Shown: positions 17,560-26,358, counted from the first letter of the stretch. The stretch: DNA of 64,000 nucleotides from JAGVSR01 sp963778225 (GCA_963778225.1 CAVZTR010000010.1:248001-312000); one strand, 5' to 3'. Translations and numbers: made by a program. Notes: generated from the letters alone by a model not told the origin.

Positions 17560-17814
17560 TCAGCCTCGCGGGATGTCCCGCGGCGGCAGGAGTTCACTGT
17601 TCTCCTGCGCGATGGCGACAGCCTCACGCTTTTGCGGCGCATCGACCGGCGGCTCATCCGGCTTGCGATTGGGATCGACCGGAGCTTCGGCAGGCCGCCC
17701 GACGCCGGGAGCGGGGGGAGCGATCTTGTCGACGGGTTCGCGACGCGGATCGTCTCCCGGTGCTTCGACGCCCGGATTTTCAGGCCGTGTTCTCGGCGGT
17801 GTGGTGCTCGTCAT
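17560..17814 (-). CDS. Small proline-rich hydrophilic protein, unknown
   Basis: 84 residues, largely Pro, Glu, Asp, Arg and Ala (for example RPENPGVEAPGDDPRREP), with no hydrophobic segment and probably disordered. It is not recognised. The ATG at 17814 is preceded by AAAGGAG at ideal distance, a strong reason to accept translation and this start. It lies 78 bases downstream of another hypothetical gene in the same direction. Confidence 0.5.
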   Translation of the reverse strand: MTSTTPPRTRPENPGVEAPGDDPRREPVDKIAPPAPGVGRPAEAPVDPNRKPDEPPVDAPQKREAVAIAQENSELLPPRDIPRG

Positions 17815-17892
17815 GGCGGCACTCCTTTCGCGTTTCAGATGAAGGAAACGCGAAAAGAGCCGCGGCGTTCCGGGCACCACGCCGAACACCCA

Positions 17893-18345
17893 TCAATGAC
17901 GCGGCCCGGGACCACCGAAATACTGCGCCAACTCCGCATCGATGCGCTGAGCCGCTTGCCGCCAATCACCGGCTCGCCCGGCAATCGGCGGTTCAACCAT
18001 GATTACGGCCTCTTCGATCGGCGGTTCAGCAACCGGTGCCTCGTGTGGCGCAGGCGAAGCGTGACCGTTGATGGTGGGTGGCGTGGGCTCGATCGCCGAA
18101 ATCTGCTCGCGATGAGGCTCGCGGTGGGGCAGCACACACAGGCGCTGTGCGAGGAGCTGCAGTTCGGAGACGATCGCTTCACGGCGGAGTTCGTGCAGCA
18201 TGGTGACGCTGCGAACTTCCTTCAGAAGCTGGTCGTCGGCGCGACGGATGGCTTCGGAAAGATCGCGCACGATATCGAGTTCGTGGCGGGAGGTTTCGTT
18301 CAGGCGGGTGAGAAGATCATGGACGTTCTGCGGCAGTGCGCTCAT
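17893..18345 (-). CDS. Hypothetical protein with helical N-terminal half
   Basis: 150 residues, family unknown. Residues 1-70 look like one or two long amphipathic helices or a coiled coil (NVHDLLTRLNETSRHELDIVRDLSEAIRR, then EVRSVTMLHELRREAIVSELQLL). Residues 75-130 are rich in Pro and Glu and probably flexible, and the end is AAQRIDAELAQYFGG. GAGGG precedes the chosen ATG. The helical half suggests self-association, but no function can be assigned. Confidence 0.5.
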   Translation of the reverse strand: MSALPQNVHDLLTRLNETSRHELDIVRDLSEAIRRADDQLLKEVRSVTMLHELRREAIVSELQLLAQRLCVLPHREPHREQISAIEPTPPTINGHASPAPHEAPVAEPPIEEAVIMVEPPIAGRAGDWRQAAQRIDAELAQYFGGPGPRH

Positions 18346-18470
18346 CGCGGTTTCCCTCGTGTCGTCTTGCAGTCCGCCCCTTGGGATCAGAAATCGCCTG
18401 ATTCCAATGGCCGAAAAGTGTTCGCGAGAGGGATGCTTGCGAGCATAAGGCAAGGGCGATCGAGAGACCG

Positions 18471-19343
18471 TTAGCGGCTGCTCAGCGCCAAGCGAAACTT
18501 AGATGTCGCCACGAGCGAAGGTCCCGGTTTGACGGCGCCGTCGCCCGGCTTCTTGATCGAAGGATACGCAGCCGAAAGTGCCGCGAGCGCTTCGCGCGCA
18601 GCTGCCGCGGCCTCCGGTTGTCCGGTCTCGAGGTGTGCCAGAACGTCTGCCGACCGCGCTTTCGCAGCTTGGAGGAATCCATAGCCGTCGAGGTAGGCAT
18701 CGCCCGAACTGTCACGAAGCGCCTTTGCGTATTGCAGAGCCGCACGGTCGAGAAGGTCGGCGAACACCGCCGTCTTGATTTCGATCGTCGCCTTTCCGGG
18801 TGCCTTGGCTTCCGCGCCATCGACGGCGGCGAACACGGCGTCGGCTGCGGCACTCACCTCTGCAACCGGCGCTTTCGAAAGGGCCAGATCGCCGGCCTTT
18901 TGCATGAGGTCGTCGAACTCCGGAACGCCGAGTGTCGTGAGTGCCGGCTCCAGTTCAACATAGGCTTCGCTTCTCGCGTGGGCGAACATTTCGGCGCCGG
19001 CGAGCGTGTCGCCCGCAACGTAGCTCGCAAGCCCGGCGATGTAGTGCGCGCGAATGACATCGAGCCCGATGAGGTAGACGGTAGGGTCGGTCGCAGCCTT
19101 GCTGGCATCGAACCCGGCCTCGCCGCCTTCTCCGCCCTCGCCACCCTCTCCGCCTTCGCCACCCTCACCGCCTTGGGCAAAAATGAGCAGGCCTGGGACA
19201 GCCGTGTCGTGGGCGGCGGACAAGCCGGTAACCGTGTCCGGAAGATCAGGGGCTTCTGGGCCGGCGAGCGCGCCGGACGCTGGCACGAGCGCGCCGGCCA
19301 CCGTAAGAGAGGTCCACAGACGGCGAGTTTTGCGCGTGATCAC
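18471..19343 (-). CDS. Secreted protein with Gly-Gly-Glu repeat
   Basis: 290 residues if started at the GTG at 19343 (ITRKTRRLWTSLTVAGALVPASGALA is a clear signal peptide). After about 40 residues of mature protein comes a run of GGE triplets, six in a row (about 19125-19180), followed by a helical domain beginning TVYLIGLDVIRAHYIAGLASYVAGD. The domain has two similar halves of alpha-helical character and contains His and Glu residues that could bind metal, reminiscent of imelysin or EfeO-type iron proteins, though this is only a resemblance. The start is 29 bases from the divergent Fe(II) dioxygenase gene. Confidence 0.6.
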   Translation of the reverse strand: MITRKTRRLWTSLTVAGALVPASGALAGPEAPDLPDTVTGLSAAHDTAVPGLLIFAQGGEGGEGGEGGEGGEGGEAGFDASKAATDPTVYLIGLDVIRAHYIAGLASYVAGDTLAGAEMFAHARSEAYVELEPALTTLGVPEFDDLMQKAGDLALSKAPVAEVSAAADAVFAAVDGAEAKAPGKATIEIKTAVFADLLDRAALQYAKALRDSSGDAYLDGYGFLQAAKARSADVLAHLETGQPEAAAAAREALAALSAAYPSIKKPGDGAVKPGPSLVATSKFRLALSSR

Positions 19344-19372
19344 GACCGTTCCAATCGAAAGCTTGATCGAAG

Positions 19373-20038
19373 ATGCTGGTTCATATCCCGAACGTGCTCG
19401 ATCCCGCAACGTTGGCGGACGTCCTCAGCTTGACGCAGGCGCTGGACTGGGGACCTGGCGTAGCGACAGCCGGCTGGCATGCGCGCGACGTGAAGAGCAA
19501 CACCCAGGCGCTCGCCAGTCCGGTCTTGGAGCGGGTACGCACAACGATCACGGCGGCTTTGGAAAAGAACGACATCATCCGCTCGATGGCTCTGCCGCGG
19601 CGGTTCTTTCCCCCGCTCATCTCGAAAACCGGAGCGGGCGAAGGGTACGGCACGCATGTCGATGATGCTTTGATCGGTGGGTCGCTGGGCCTGCGCAGCG
19701 ACATCTCGGTGACGGTGTTCCTCTCCGATCCGGCCACCTATGACGGTGGCGAACTTATTGTTGAAAGCCTGGCTGGCGAAGAAGCGGCTAAGGCCTCGGC
19801 AGGCGATGCCGTCATCTATCCCTCGACAACACTGCATCGCGTCGCGCCGGTCACGCGCGGCGAACGGCTCGTCGCCGTCACATGGATCGAAAGCCGCGTG
19901 CGTGACGCGGCTTGCCGGGAAATCTTGTTTGATCTCGACCGCGCACGGCGCACGATCTTCGAACGTGAAGGCAAGTCGCCCACGTTTGATCTCGTCACGA
20001 AGTCCTATTCAAATCTCCTGCGGCGCTGGGCTGAATGA
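19373..20038 (+). CDS. Fe(II)/2-oxoglutarate-dependent dioxygenase, PiuC/YbiX type
   Basis: 221 residues, the normal length of PKHD-type hydroxylases. The iron ligands H95 and D97 are in YGTHVDDAL, the distal ligand is H155 in STTLHRVAPV and the 2-oxoglutarate arginine is R165 (TRGERL). Relatives such as PiuC and YbiX are iron-regulated and lie beside siderophore receptor genes. Here the neighbour is a secreted helical protein transcribed divergently, with only 29 bases between the starts. Substrate unknown. Confidence 0.9.
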   Translation: MLVHIPNVLDPATLADVLSLTQALDWGPGVATAGWHARDVKSNTQALASPVLERVRTTITAALEKNDIIRSMALPRRFFPPLISKTGAGEGYGTHVDDALIGGSLGLRSDISVTVFLSDPATYDGGELIVESLAGEEAAKASAGDAVIYPSTTLHRVAPVTRGERLVAVTWIESRVRDAACREILFDLDRARRTIFEREGKSPTFDLVTKSYSNLLRRWAE

Positions 20039-20042
20039 GCCG

Positions 20043-20468
20043 TCATCGGCTCTCGTAGCGATCCTTCAATTCTTTCGTGCGCTGCTCTGTCTTCTCCGTT
20101 TTGCAGCCGAGGATATCGCCGGTCGCGCCGGTCCCGTTGGTCCAGAACATGGCGACGTGGCCATCGCATTCGGCGTCGCGGAACGAGACCCAGGCGCGCT
20201 GCGACGCGCGAAGCGCAGTCTCCCACGACTTCGCATCCCAAGGCGGATCGCTCGCAAACCCGGGAATGGCGGTGAGCGCCTTCTGATAGGTCGCGTTCAA
20301 CTCGGCGTCGGCTTTTTCGAATTCCGCTGCGGCGCACCGGTTCAGTTCCACCGTCGAGAGCGCCTCGGCGCAATCGCCCGCCGCGGTCTCGTCGGCCCAC
20401 GCCAACTCCATCGCGCCTGCTGCGAAGAGCATAGACAACGCGAGTGCTCTGACGAACCTGACGAACAT
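20043..20468 (-). CDS. LprI-like (DUF1311) secreted protein
   Basis: 141 residues with a signal peptide of about 25 residues. The mature domain has the DUF1311 pattern: DCAEALSTVELNRCAAAEFEKADAELNATYQKAL, then LRASQRAWVSFRDAECDGH and a final ILGCKTEKTEQRTKEL. Four cysteines in conserved positions suggest two disulfides. LprI of Mycobacterium inhibits lysozyme; most bacterial homologues are uncharacterised periplasmic proteins. It ends four bases from the dioxygenase stop, convergently. Confidence 0.82.
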   Translation of the reverse strand: MFVRFVRALALSMLFAAGAMELAWADETAAGDCAEALSTVELNRCAAAEFEKADAELNATYQKALTAIPGFASDPPWDAKSWETALRASQRAWVSFRDAECDGHVAMFWTNGTGATGDILGCKTEKTEQRTKELKDRYESR

Positions 20469-20676
20469 GAGACCCCCACCTGAATTCTACCCGTGGCGCA
20501 CTGTAGGGTCGGAGCGCAGGGGTCGCCAAGTGGCCCGCAGAGCCGGCACTGCGATATCGCAGGAAAGCTGACGTCGGCACCTTGTAGCGATCGAGCCGGG
20601 GCGCTAAAGGCCTGCGTGACAGTTTTATGACAACCCGCCGCACATTGCAGTGCACCCCCGCCCGAGGAAGCGATCC

Positions 20677-21333
20677 ATGGCCAAGTCAGCACGTTTCGCG
20701 GTCGGTTCCTTGTTTGGCCCTTCGCGCAGCGACCGGTTGGTCGAACTCTTCAAAGACTTGTCCCGCACCGCGCTCGACTGCGCCGCGCTTTTCAGGGCGA
20801 CCAAGGGCCGTGATGCCAAGGGCATTATCGAAATTGAAAATAAGGCCGATCGTATTGTCGAGCAGATCCATGAGTTGCTCGACAACTCGTTCATCATGCG
20901 CTTCGACATTCCAGATTCGATGAAGCTGACCGATGAACTCGACGATGTCGTCGATGGCATGCGCAAAGTGGCCCTGCATCTGGAAGCCTACGCGCCGTTC
21001 GTTTCTGAACTGTCGCCCGACGCCATGGAAGTCTTTGCTCTCGGCGAAGAGATGCTGCGCGACATCGATAAGCTGATCGACATGATGGCCGGCCCGCGTC
21101 TGTCGCTGGCCAAGGTGCGCGAAGTCACCAACCGCATCGACGCAGCGGAATCGAAAGCCGACAAACTCGTGGCTGCCAAGGAGCGCTTGCTCGTCGCGGA
21201 GTATGCCGCTCCCGGCGCCAACGCCATCGGCTTCATCGCGACGCACCAGCTGTTCCATTATCTGGAGCAAATGACCGACGACGCCAACCATTGCGCAAAC
21301 ATGGTGCTCTCGCTCGCCCGCAAGGAAGCCTGA
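20677..21333 (+). CDS. DUF47 (PhoU-like) phosphate transport accessory protein
   Basis: 218 residues, all-helical, with the TIGR00153/DUF47 pattern: LFKDLSRTALDCAALF, IIEIENKADRIVEQIHELLDNSFIMRFD and LDDVVDGMRKVALHLEAY. These PhoU-like proteins are encoded with PiT permeases and modulate their activity. It is directly followed, after one base, by the PiT gene, so the two are one operon. The ATG at 20677 is preferred over one at 20650. Confidence 0.92.
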   Translation: MAKSARFAVGSLFGPSRSDRLVELFKDLSRTALDCAALFRATKGRDAKGIIEIENKADRIVEQIHELLDNSFIMRFDIPDSMKLTDELDDVVDGMRKVALHLEAYAPFVSELSPDAMEVFALGEEMLRDIDKLIDMMAGPRLSLAKVREVTNRIDAAESKADKLVAAKERLLVAEYAAPGANAIGFIATHQLFHYLEQMTDDANHCANMVLSLARKEA

Positions 21334-21334
21334 G

Positions 21335-22333
21335 ATGGAGGCCATTACGGTCGGCCTCGCAATCGCGATTTTCGCTGTGCTGGTGGCCGAATTCGTCAAC
21401 GGCTGGACGGATGCGCCGAACGCGATCGCAACCGTCGTCTCCACCGGCGTCATGACCCCGCGCTCTGCAATCGCGATGGCCGTCGTTCTCAACACGCTGG
21501 GCGCGATGGCCGGAACGGCAGTGGCGACGACGGTTGGCAAGGGCATCGTTGAACCCGCCGCGCTGACGATACCGGCGATCACCGCCGCCATGTGCGCGAT
21601 CATTGCGTGGGGAACGCTCGCGGCCAAGATCGGCATGCCGGTTTCCAAATCGCATGCTCTGCTGGCAGGGCTAGCGGGTGCGGCCTACGAAGGTGGCGGC
21701 TTTGCAGCATTGCAATGGAGCGGTTGGGAGAAGGTCGGCATCGGCATGGTGCTCTCCATCGGCCTCGGCATGGTGGGCGCCTTGCTGCTCGGTTGGCTCA
21801 TCATCCGCTTTGCCGCCAATGCAAGTCCAGCACCCGCCAAGCGCATGTTCGACCGCCTCCAGATGCTGACCGCCGGTACGATGGCCTTCACCCACGGCAT
21901 GAATGACGGCCAGAAGTTCATGGGCGTGATGGCGCTGACGCTCTATGCCGGCGGCGCGCTCGATGAATTCATGATTCCGTTTTGGGTCGTGATCGTCTGC
22001 GCCCTCACCATGGGGATCGGCACCGCGGCCGGCGGCTGGCGCATCATCGAAACCGTCGGCGCGAAAATGACCCGGCTCACCTCGTGGCAGGGGTTTGCCG
22101 CCACGAGTGCGGCCTCCGCCACGATCTTCGGCGCATCGATCTATGGGATCCCGCTCTCCACGACGCACACGATCACGAGCGCCATCGTCGGTGTGGGAGC
22201 GTCGCGCCGCCTCTCGGACGTGCGGTGGCGTGTTCTGCAACGCATCGTCATGGCTTGGCTGCTGACGTTCCCATGCTGCTTCCTCCTCGCGTATGTGGCC
22301 GCGTTCGTCGCCAATACGCTCTGGGCGAACTGA
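21335..22333 (+). CDS. PiT-family inorganic phosphate transporter
   Basis: 332 residues with about ten transmembrane helices and the two PiT repeats. The first signature is NGWTDAPNAIATVVSTG and the second is THGMNDGQKFMGVMALTL; both mark the phosphate/metal binding halves. It is a low-affinity, proton-coupled uptake system for phosphate (often as a metal phosphate). It shares an operon with DUF47. No Pho-box was identified with confidence upstream. Confidence 0.94.
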   Translation: MEAITVGLAIAIFAVLVAEFVNGWTDAPNAIATVVSTGVMTPRSAIAMAVVLNTLGAMAGTAVATTVGKGIVEPAALTIPAITAAMCAIIAWGTLAAKIGMPVSKSHALLAGLAGAAYEGGGFAALQWSGWEKVGIGMVLSIGLGMVGALLLGWLIIRFAANASPAPAKRMFDRLQMLTAGTMAFTHGMNDGQKFMGVMALTLYAGGALDEFMIPFWVVIVCALTMGIGTAAGGWRIIETVGAKMTRLTSWQGFAATSAASATIFGASIYGIPLSTTHTITSAIVGVGASRRLSDVRWRVLQRIVMAWLLTFPCCFLLAYVAAFVANTLWAN

Positions 22334-22414
22334 GTTGCGGCGCGCCGCGTCAACGCAAATTTAACCATCTCGCGCGAATCGTAGGCCGCCGCAGTTTGAG
22401 ATCGACGCGAGGCC

Positions 22415-23116
22415 ATGCCGAGTTCAGTACTCCGTCACACACCGACCCGAACGGCGTCCGCGCTCCCCGTGTATCCGCTCGCAGCCCCTGCGCTGAAGCG
22501 TGCCTGCCCGGAAGATCCCGTGCTGGTTCCGCTCCAGTGGCTGCGCCCGACACAGGGCGCGGTGGGCATGAAGGCCGTCGCGGCCAAGCGCGAGAAAGTC
22601 GAACGCCGGACAGACAGCCGCAAAGCCATCACGCGCTATCTCGAAAAGCGGCCGATACCTGCGGTGCGCGGACCGGGGAACGACTTCTACATCATCGACC
22701 ATCATCACCTCAGCATGGCCCTGCACCAAAGCGAGGTCCCGGAAGCCTTCGTGCGGGTCATCGGCGATCTGTCTCGCCTGCCGAGGGCGGAGTTCTGGCG
22801 GCGCATGGCCGAACGCGGCTGCCTTCATCCCTACGATCACAATGGCGAGCGCATCCACCCGTCCGCGCTTCCCGCTGCGATCCCGCACCTGAAGCGCGAC
22901 GCTTATCGTGACCTGGCCTGGTCCGTCCGCGAGGGCGGAGGCTTCGTCAAATCGGAACGACCCTATGCAGAATTCCGCTGGGCGCAGTTTTTCCGGTGCC
23001 GCATCCCGCGCACATCGGTTCTGCGCGACTTCGAGCATGCCCACGACCGCGCAATGATGCTGGCCCGCTCTGAAGCGGCATCGCACCTTCCGGGCTTCAT
23101 CGGAATTAGGCTTTGA
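22415..23116 (+). CDS. ParB-like nuclease-fold protein (ParBc_2 type)
   Basis: 233 residues resembling the ParBc_2 family (putative ParB-like nuclease): VPLQWLRPTQGAVGMKAVAAK at the start, a histidine cluster IIDHHHLSMALHQ, then FWRRMAERGCLHPYD and a C-terminal helical block FRCRIPRTSVLRDF...HDRAMMLARS. The first 30 residues are not conserved and an internal Met at about 22568 is an alternative start. The function is unknown; it is not the chromosome partition ParB, as the helix-turn-helix domain is absent. It converges on queF with a four-base gap. Confidence 0.75.
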   Translation: MPSSVLRHTPTRTASALPVYPLAAPALKRACPEDPVLVPLQWLRPTQGAVGMKAVAAKREKVERRTDSRKAITRYLEKRPIPAVRGPGNDFYIIDHHHLSMALHQSEVPEAFVRVIGDLSRLPRAEFWRRMAERGCLHPYDHNGERIHPSALPAAIPHLKRDAYRDLAWSVREGGGFVKSERPYAEFRWAQFFRCRIPRTSVLRDFEHAHDRAMMLARSEAASHLPGFIGIRL

Positions 23117-23120
23117 AACG

Positions 23121-23582
23121 TTAGCCGCGGCCGCGATACGTCGCGACGCCCTGATCGGGAAGCCAGACGCCGGCCGGCAGTTCACCGCGTTGCCAGAACA
23201 CGTCGATCGGCATGCCGCCGCGCGGATACCAGTACCCGCCGATCCGGAGAAAATGCGGATCGAGCAAGTCCGCGAGGCGCTTGCCGATGGCAACCGTGCA
23301 ATCCTCGTGGAACGCGCCGTGGTTGCGGAACGACCCGAGATAGAGTTTCAGCGACTTGCTCTCGACGAGCCATTGCTTCGGCACATAGTCGATCATCAGG
23401 TGCGCGAAATCCGGCTGACCCGTCACGGGACAGAGCGACGTGAACTCCGGCTGCGTAAAACGCGCGACATAGAGCGTATCGGGATGCGGGTTCGGCACGC
23501 GTTCGAGCAGCGCCGTCTCCGGGCTGACCGGCATCGGTGTCTGCTGACCGAGTTGAGTGACGGGCGGTGCCTCGTGTCCCAT
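23121..23582 (-). CDS. queF: NADPH-dependent 7-cyano-7-deazaguanine reductase (preQ1 synthase)
   Basis: 153 residues, the short unimodular QueF type. It reduces preQ0 to preQ1 in queuosine synthesis. The catalytic C51 and D58 lie in FTSLCPVTGQPDF, and the QueF signature ESKSLKLYLGSFRNHGAFHE follows. It lies three bases from queD and follows it in the same direction, forming a queE-queD-queF row on the minus strand. Confidence 0.95.
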   Translation of the reverse strand: MGHEAPPVTQLGQQTPMPVSPETALLERVPNPHPDTLYVARFTQPEFTSLCPVTGQPDFAHLMIDYVPKQWLVESKSLKLYLGSFRNHGAFHEDCTVAIGKRLADLLDPHFLRIGGYWYPRGGMPIDVFWQRGELPAGVWLPDQGVATYRGRG

Positions 23583-23585
23583 GAC

Positions 23586-23972
23586 CTACTCCGCGGCCCG
23601 GCTCAAGCGCGGTGCCGGTCCAGTATAGATGCAGCCCTCGTGGCAGCTGTCCCGATGCACTTCGATTTGCGCAAGGCCCGGGACCTTGTTGTCGATGCGG
23701 TCCCAGATCCACATGGCGATGCGTTCCAGCGTCGGCGCGGAGAGCCCCTCGACGTCGTTCAGCATGCGATGATCGAGAGCGTCCTGGCAGTCGGCAAGCG
23801 CGGCCGAGAGGTCGTCGAAGTGAAAGACGACACCGGTCTCCGCGCCGGGCTCACCGTCGATCCAGACGCGCGCCCGGAACGAATGCCCGTGGATACGGGA
23901 ATTCGGATGGCCCGGCGGCGCCGACGGCAGGTAGTGGGCTGCCTCGAACAGGAAATCGCGATAGATGCGCAT
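23586..23972 (-). CDS. queD: 6-carboxytetrahydropterin synthase homologue
   Basis: 128 residues with QueD/PTPS fold features: FEAAHYLPSAPPGH, RIHGHSFRARVWIDG (zinc histidines), the FDDL aspartate segment, LDHRMLND and the end EVHRDSCHEGCIYTG. In E. coli QueD the catalytic cysteine is in the KCGRLHGH block; here that position reads NSRIHGH, so the Cys is replaced by Asn. The start at 23972 (MRIYRDF) has better family agreement than the longer frame. Position between queE and queF supports the queuosine role. Confidence 0.88.
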   Translation of the reverse strand: MRIYRDFLFEAAHYLPSAPPGHPNSRIHGHSFRARVWIDGEPGAETGVVFHFDDLSAALADCQDALDHRMLNDVEGLSAPTLERIAMWIWDRIDNKVPGLAQIEVHRDSCHEGCIYTGPAPRLSRAAE

Positions 23973-24053
23973 GGCCGAGGGAATAGGGGGGTTGGGCCGC
24001 ACATGCAAGGCCCGCCGATGACACGGGTTAAACCCGTCGCACGGCTGACGAAA

Positions 24054-24683
24054 TCACGGAATGCCGAGGATCTTGTGGGTCTGGACGGACAGTCGCCATG
24101 GCGGGTTCGCCTTGCAATAGGCGATCGCAGCCTCGGTGTTGATCGCCCGCGCCGGCCCGTCCATGGGTTGCAGGAAGCGGTGCTCGAACTCCAGATCGAG
24201 GTATTGCGCCGGGTCGACGCCCGCCTGCGGATAGACGAGTTTCAGCTCATCGCCCCATTGTTGCACGAGCGGCTGCCCGGCCTTGGGACTGACGCAGACC
24301 CAGTCGATATCTTCAGGAACCGCGAGCGTGCCGTTGGTCTCGATCGCGATCGAAAAGCCACGGGCATGCAGCGCATCGATCAGATCCTGATCCACCTGGA
24401 GCATGGGCTCACCACCGGTCAACACGACCATGGCCGGGCCATGGCTGGCGGTGACCACCGCGCGGCACGCGCGAGCCAGAGCATCGGCGTTGGCGAACTT
24501 GCCTCCGCCCACGCCATCCGTGCCGACAAAATCCGTATCGCAGAAGCGACACTGGGCCGTGGCCCGGTCCTCTTCTCGACCCGACCACAGATTGCACCCG
24601 GCAAAGCGACAGAATACGGCCGGCGTGCCGGCATTCGCGCCCTCGCCCTGTAGCGTGTAGAAGATTTCCTTGACCTGATACAT
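24054..24683 (-). CDS. queE: 7-carboxy-7-deazaguanine synthase (radical SAM)
   Basis: 209 residues. QueE converts carboxytetrahydropterin to 7-carboxy-7-deazaguanine. The radical-SAM cluster motif is the QueE-specific variant CX14CX2C: C of GCNLWSG, 14 residues, then CRFC. FYTLQGEGANAGTPAVF at the start and VLTGGEPMLQVD (the GGE motif) are typical. The Met at 24683 is chosen; upstream open frame lacks conservation. It is first of the queE-queD-queF series, and divergent to yhhQ. Confidence 0.95.
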   Translation of the reverse strand: MYQVKEIFYTLQGEGANAGTPAVFCRFAGCNLWSGREEDRATAQCRFCDTDFVGTDGVGGGKFANADALARACRAVVTASHGPAMVVLTGGEPMLQVDQDLIDALHARGFSIAIETNGTLAVPEDIDWVCVSPKAGQPLVQQWGDELKLVYPQAGVDPAQYLDLEFEHRFLQPMDGPARAINTEAAIAYCKANPPWRLSVQTHKILGIP

Positions 24684-24737
24684 GCGCCCACACGTAGCTA
24701 GGCCGGGGCGAGTGTCAAGGTCAGGGGATGAGGGGTC

Positions 24738-25445
24738 ATGCAGGCGAAGGCGCGCACCTACCGGTACTACGACTTGGTCATGGTCGCCTTCGTCGTGGTG
24801 CTCGTTTGCTCCAACCTGATCGGACCAGCCAAGGCCGCACAACTCGATCTGCCGCTGATCGGTGCCGTTACATTCGGCGCCGGCGTCTTGTTCTTTCCGA
24901 TTTCCTACATCTTCGGCGACATCCTGACCGAGGTGTACGGCTATGCCCGCGCTCGCCGCGTGATCTGGACGGGCTTTGCGGCCCTGCTCTTCGCAGCAAT
25001 CATGGCGGCCGTCATCGTTGCATTGCCCCCGGCGCCCACCTGGGAAAATCAGAAGGTCTACGAGATCGCGTTCGGCAACACGTGGCGCATCGCCGGCGCG
25101 TCGATGATCGCCTATTTCTGCGGCGAGTTCGTCAACTCGTTCGTGCTGGCCAAGATGAAGGTGGCGACAGCTGGCCGCTACATGCGGACCCGTTTCGTCG
25201 CCTCCACGGTCGCGGGCGAAGCGGTCGACAGTTCACTGTTCTATCCGCTCGCGTTCTGGAACTCCGGCATCATGCCGAACGAGCTCGTCATGACTCTGGT
25301 GATTTCGCAATTCGTGACCAAGACCCTCGTCGAGATCGCCTTCCTGCCGCTGACGACGCGCATCGTGACGGCACTGAAGAAAGCTGAGCAGGAAGACCAC
25401 TACGACCGCGACACCGACTTCAATCCGTTCACGTTGAAGGAGTGA
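24738..25445 (+). CDS. Queuosine precursor transporter (YhhQ family)
   Basis: 235 residues with six hydrophobic helices and the YhhQ/COG1738 signatures FPISYIFGDILTEVYGYARARRVIW and STVAGEAVDSSLFYPLAFW. The family imports preQ0 or preQ1 across the inner membrane. Its presence beside the synthesis genes means the cell can both make and scavenge the precursor. It starts 54 bases from queE, divergently; AGGGG lies before its ATG. Confidence 0.93.
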   Translation: MQAKARTYRYYDLVMVAFVVVLVCSNLIGPAKAAQLDLPLIGAVTFGAGVLFFPISYIFGDILTEVYGYARARRVIWTGFAALLFAAIMAAVIVALPPAPTWENQKVYEIAFGNTWRIAGASMIAYFCGEFVNSFVLAKMKVATAGRYMRTRFVASTVAGEAVDSSLFYPLAFWNSGIMPNELVMTLVISQFVTKTLVEIAFLPLTTRIVTALKKAEQEDHYDRDTDFNPFTLKE

Positions 25446-25600
25446 CCGAGCGCGCGCTTGTCGATCAGTTCGAACGCGGTGCGGACGCCCGCGGGCTTAT
25501 CGGGAAGGCGGCCATCGATGGGAAACAGCGAGGCCAAAACCGCAAGCGCGGCGCTCGTGTGAATGATGTGGCGGGCGGATGTCTGGCAGAAGCGACGCAT
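25400..25600 (-). CDS. Possible small protein, unknown
   Basis: 66 residues. GGGAG precedes the ATG by six bases, and residues 10-27 are weakly hydrophobic (IIHTSAALAVLASLF), like an export signal. The last 15 codons overlap the 3' end of the yhhQ gene on the other strand. No homologue is recognised, so this is tentative. The rest of the 320-base gap between yhhQ and the next gene shows nothing else. Confidence 0.35.
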   Translation of the reverse strand: MRRFCQTSARHIIHTSAALAVLASLFPIDGRLPDKPAGVRTAFELIDKRALGHSFNVNGLKSVSRS

Positions 25601-25767
25601 GGCACACTCCCGTTCGAGGGATGTGCGAATTGTCGGGCATTTCGCCGGATCTGTCGGTTCCGCCCGGCACAGGCGTCCGATTTTTACGCATTATTGACCA
25701 CGTCCCGTAGGCAGCGGCTTACCAATTCCGGTGTATGCCCTGCAGGTGGCGGCGGCGGGCGGCATCG

Positions 25768-26358
25768 ATGCGCAATTCAAATCTCTCTCAACACCTCACC
25801 GTAAAGAACATCTTCATCGCCTTCGTCGCGCTGAACATCCTGAGCGCGATGACGACGAGCAGGATCAGTGGCACATTCCACGAAGCTGCAAAGCCGATGG
25901 CCCGGACAGTGCCGCCCACCTCCGGCGCACCGGCAGTTGGTCCGCCCCTCATCGCTCATATCGTTCCAGGCGAAGCCGTCGCGCTGACCACTGAACCGCC
26001 CGTCGAGGCACGGCGTCCCGATACCGCCAAGCCGCCCGCACAAGCCAAACCGCGCCGTCAAAAGAATTCCAGCAATCCACCAATCGTCAGCTGGATGATG
26101 CTGTTGTCGATCGGCGCAATGGCTCTCTACGCGCGTTATCTTGCAGCACGCATGGCGCAGAATGCCATCGAGCACGCTGTGGGCAGCGTCAAACAAATTT
26201 ATAATGTGCTCGCGGGCCTCAGCGCCGGGCCACGTACGCCGGCTAAGCCAGTGCACGCCGCCCGACCGCCATCGGCACAAGCGGCGCCCAAGGTGCAAGC
26301 CGCCCAGCCGCGCAAGAGCACCGTCGTTCGACCCTCACGCTGGCCGTTCGCCGCCTAA
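25768..26358 (+). CDS. Hypothetical membrane-anchored protein, basic
   Basis: 196 residues, not recognised. One hydrophobic stretch lies near the N-terminus (about 12-26, IFIAFVALNILSAM) and one in the middle (about 108-122, SWMMLLSIGAMALYARYL). The regions between and after are rich in Pro, Ala, Lys and Arg, ending KSTVVRPSRWPFAA. It lies between yhhQ and queC and overlaps the queC stop by four bases on the opposite strand. A link to queuosine metabolism is possible by position only. Confidence 0.5.
   Translation: MRNSNLSQHLTVKNIFIAFVALNILSAMTTSRISGTFHEAAKPMARTVPPTSGAPAVGPPLIAHIVPGEAVALTTEPPVEARRPDTAKPPAQAKPRRQKNSSNPPIVSWMMLLSIGAMALYARYLAARMAQNAIEHAVGSVKQIYNVLAGLSAGPRTPAKPVHAARPPSAQAAPKVQAAQPRKSTVVRPSRWPFAA

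Noticed and set aside
16858..18474. A 538-residue plus-strand frame
   Set aside because: Runs opposite to the EamA gene and two hypothetical genes that have good ribosome sites; composition is shadow-like.
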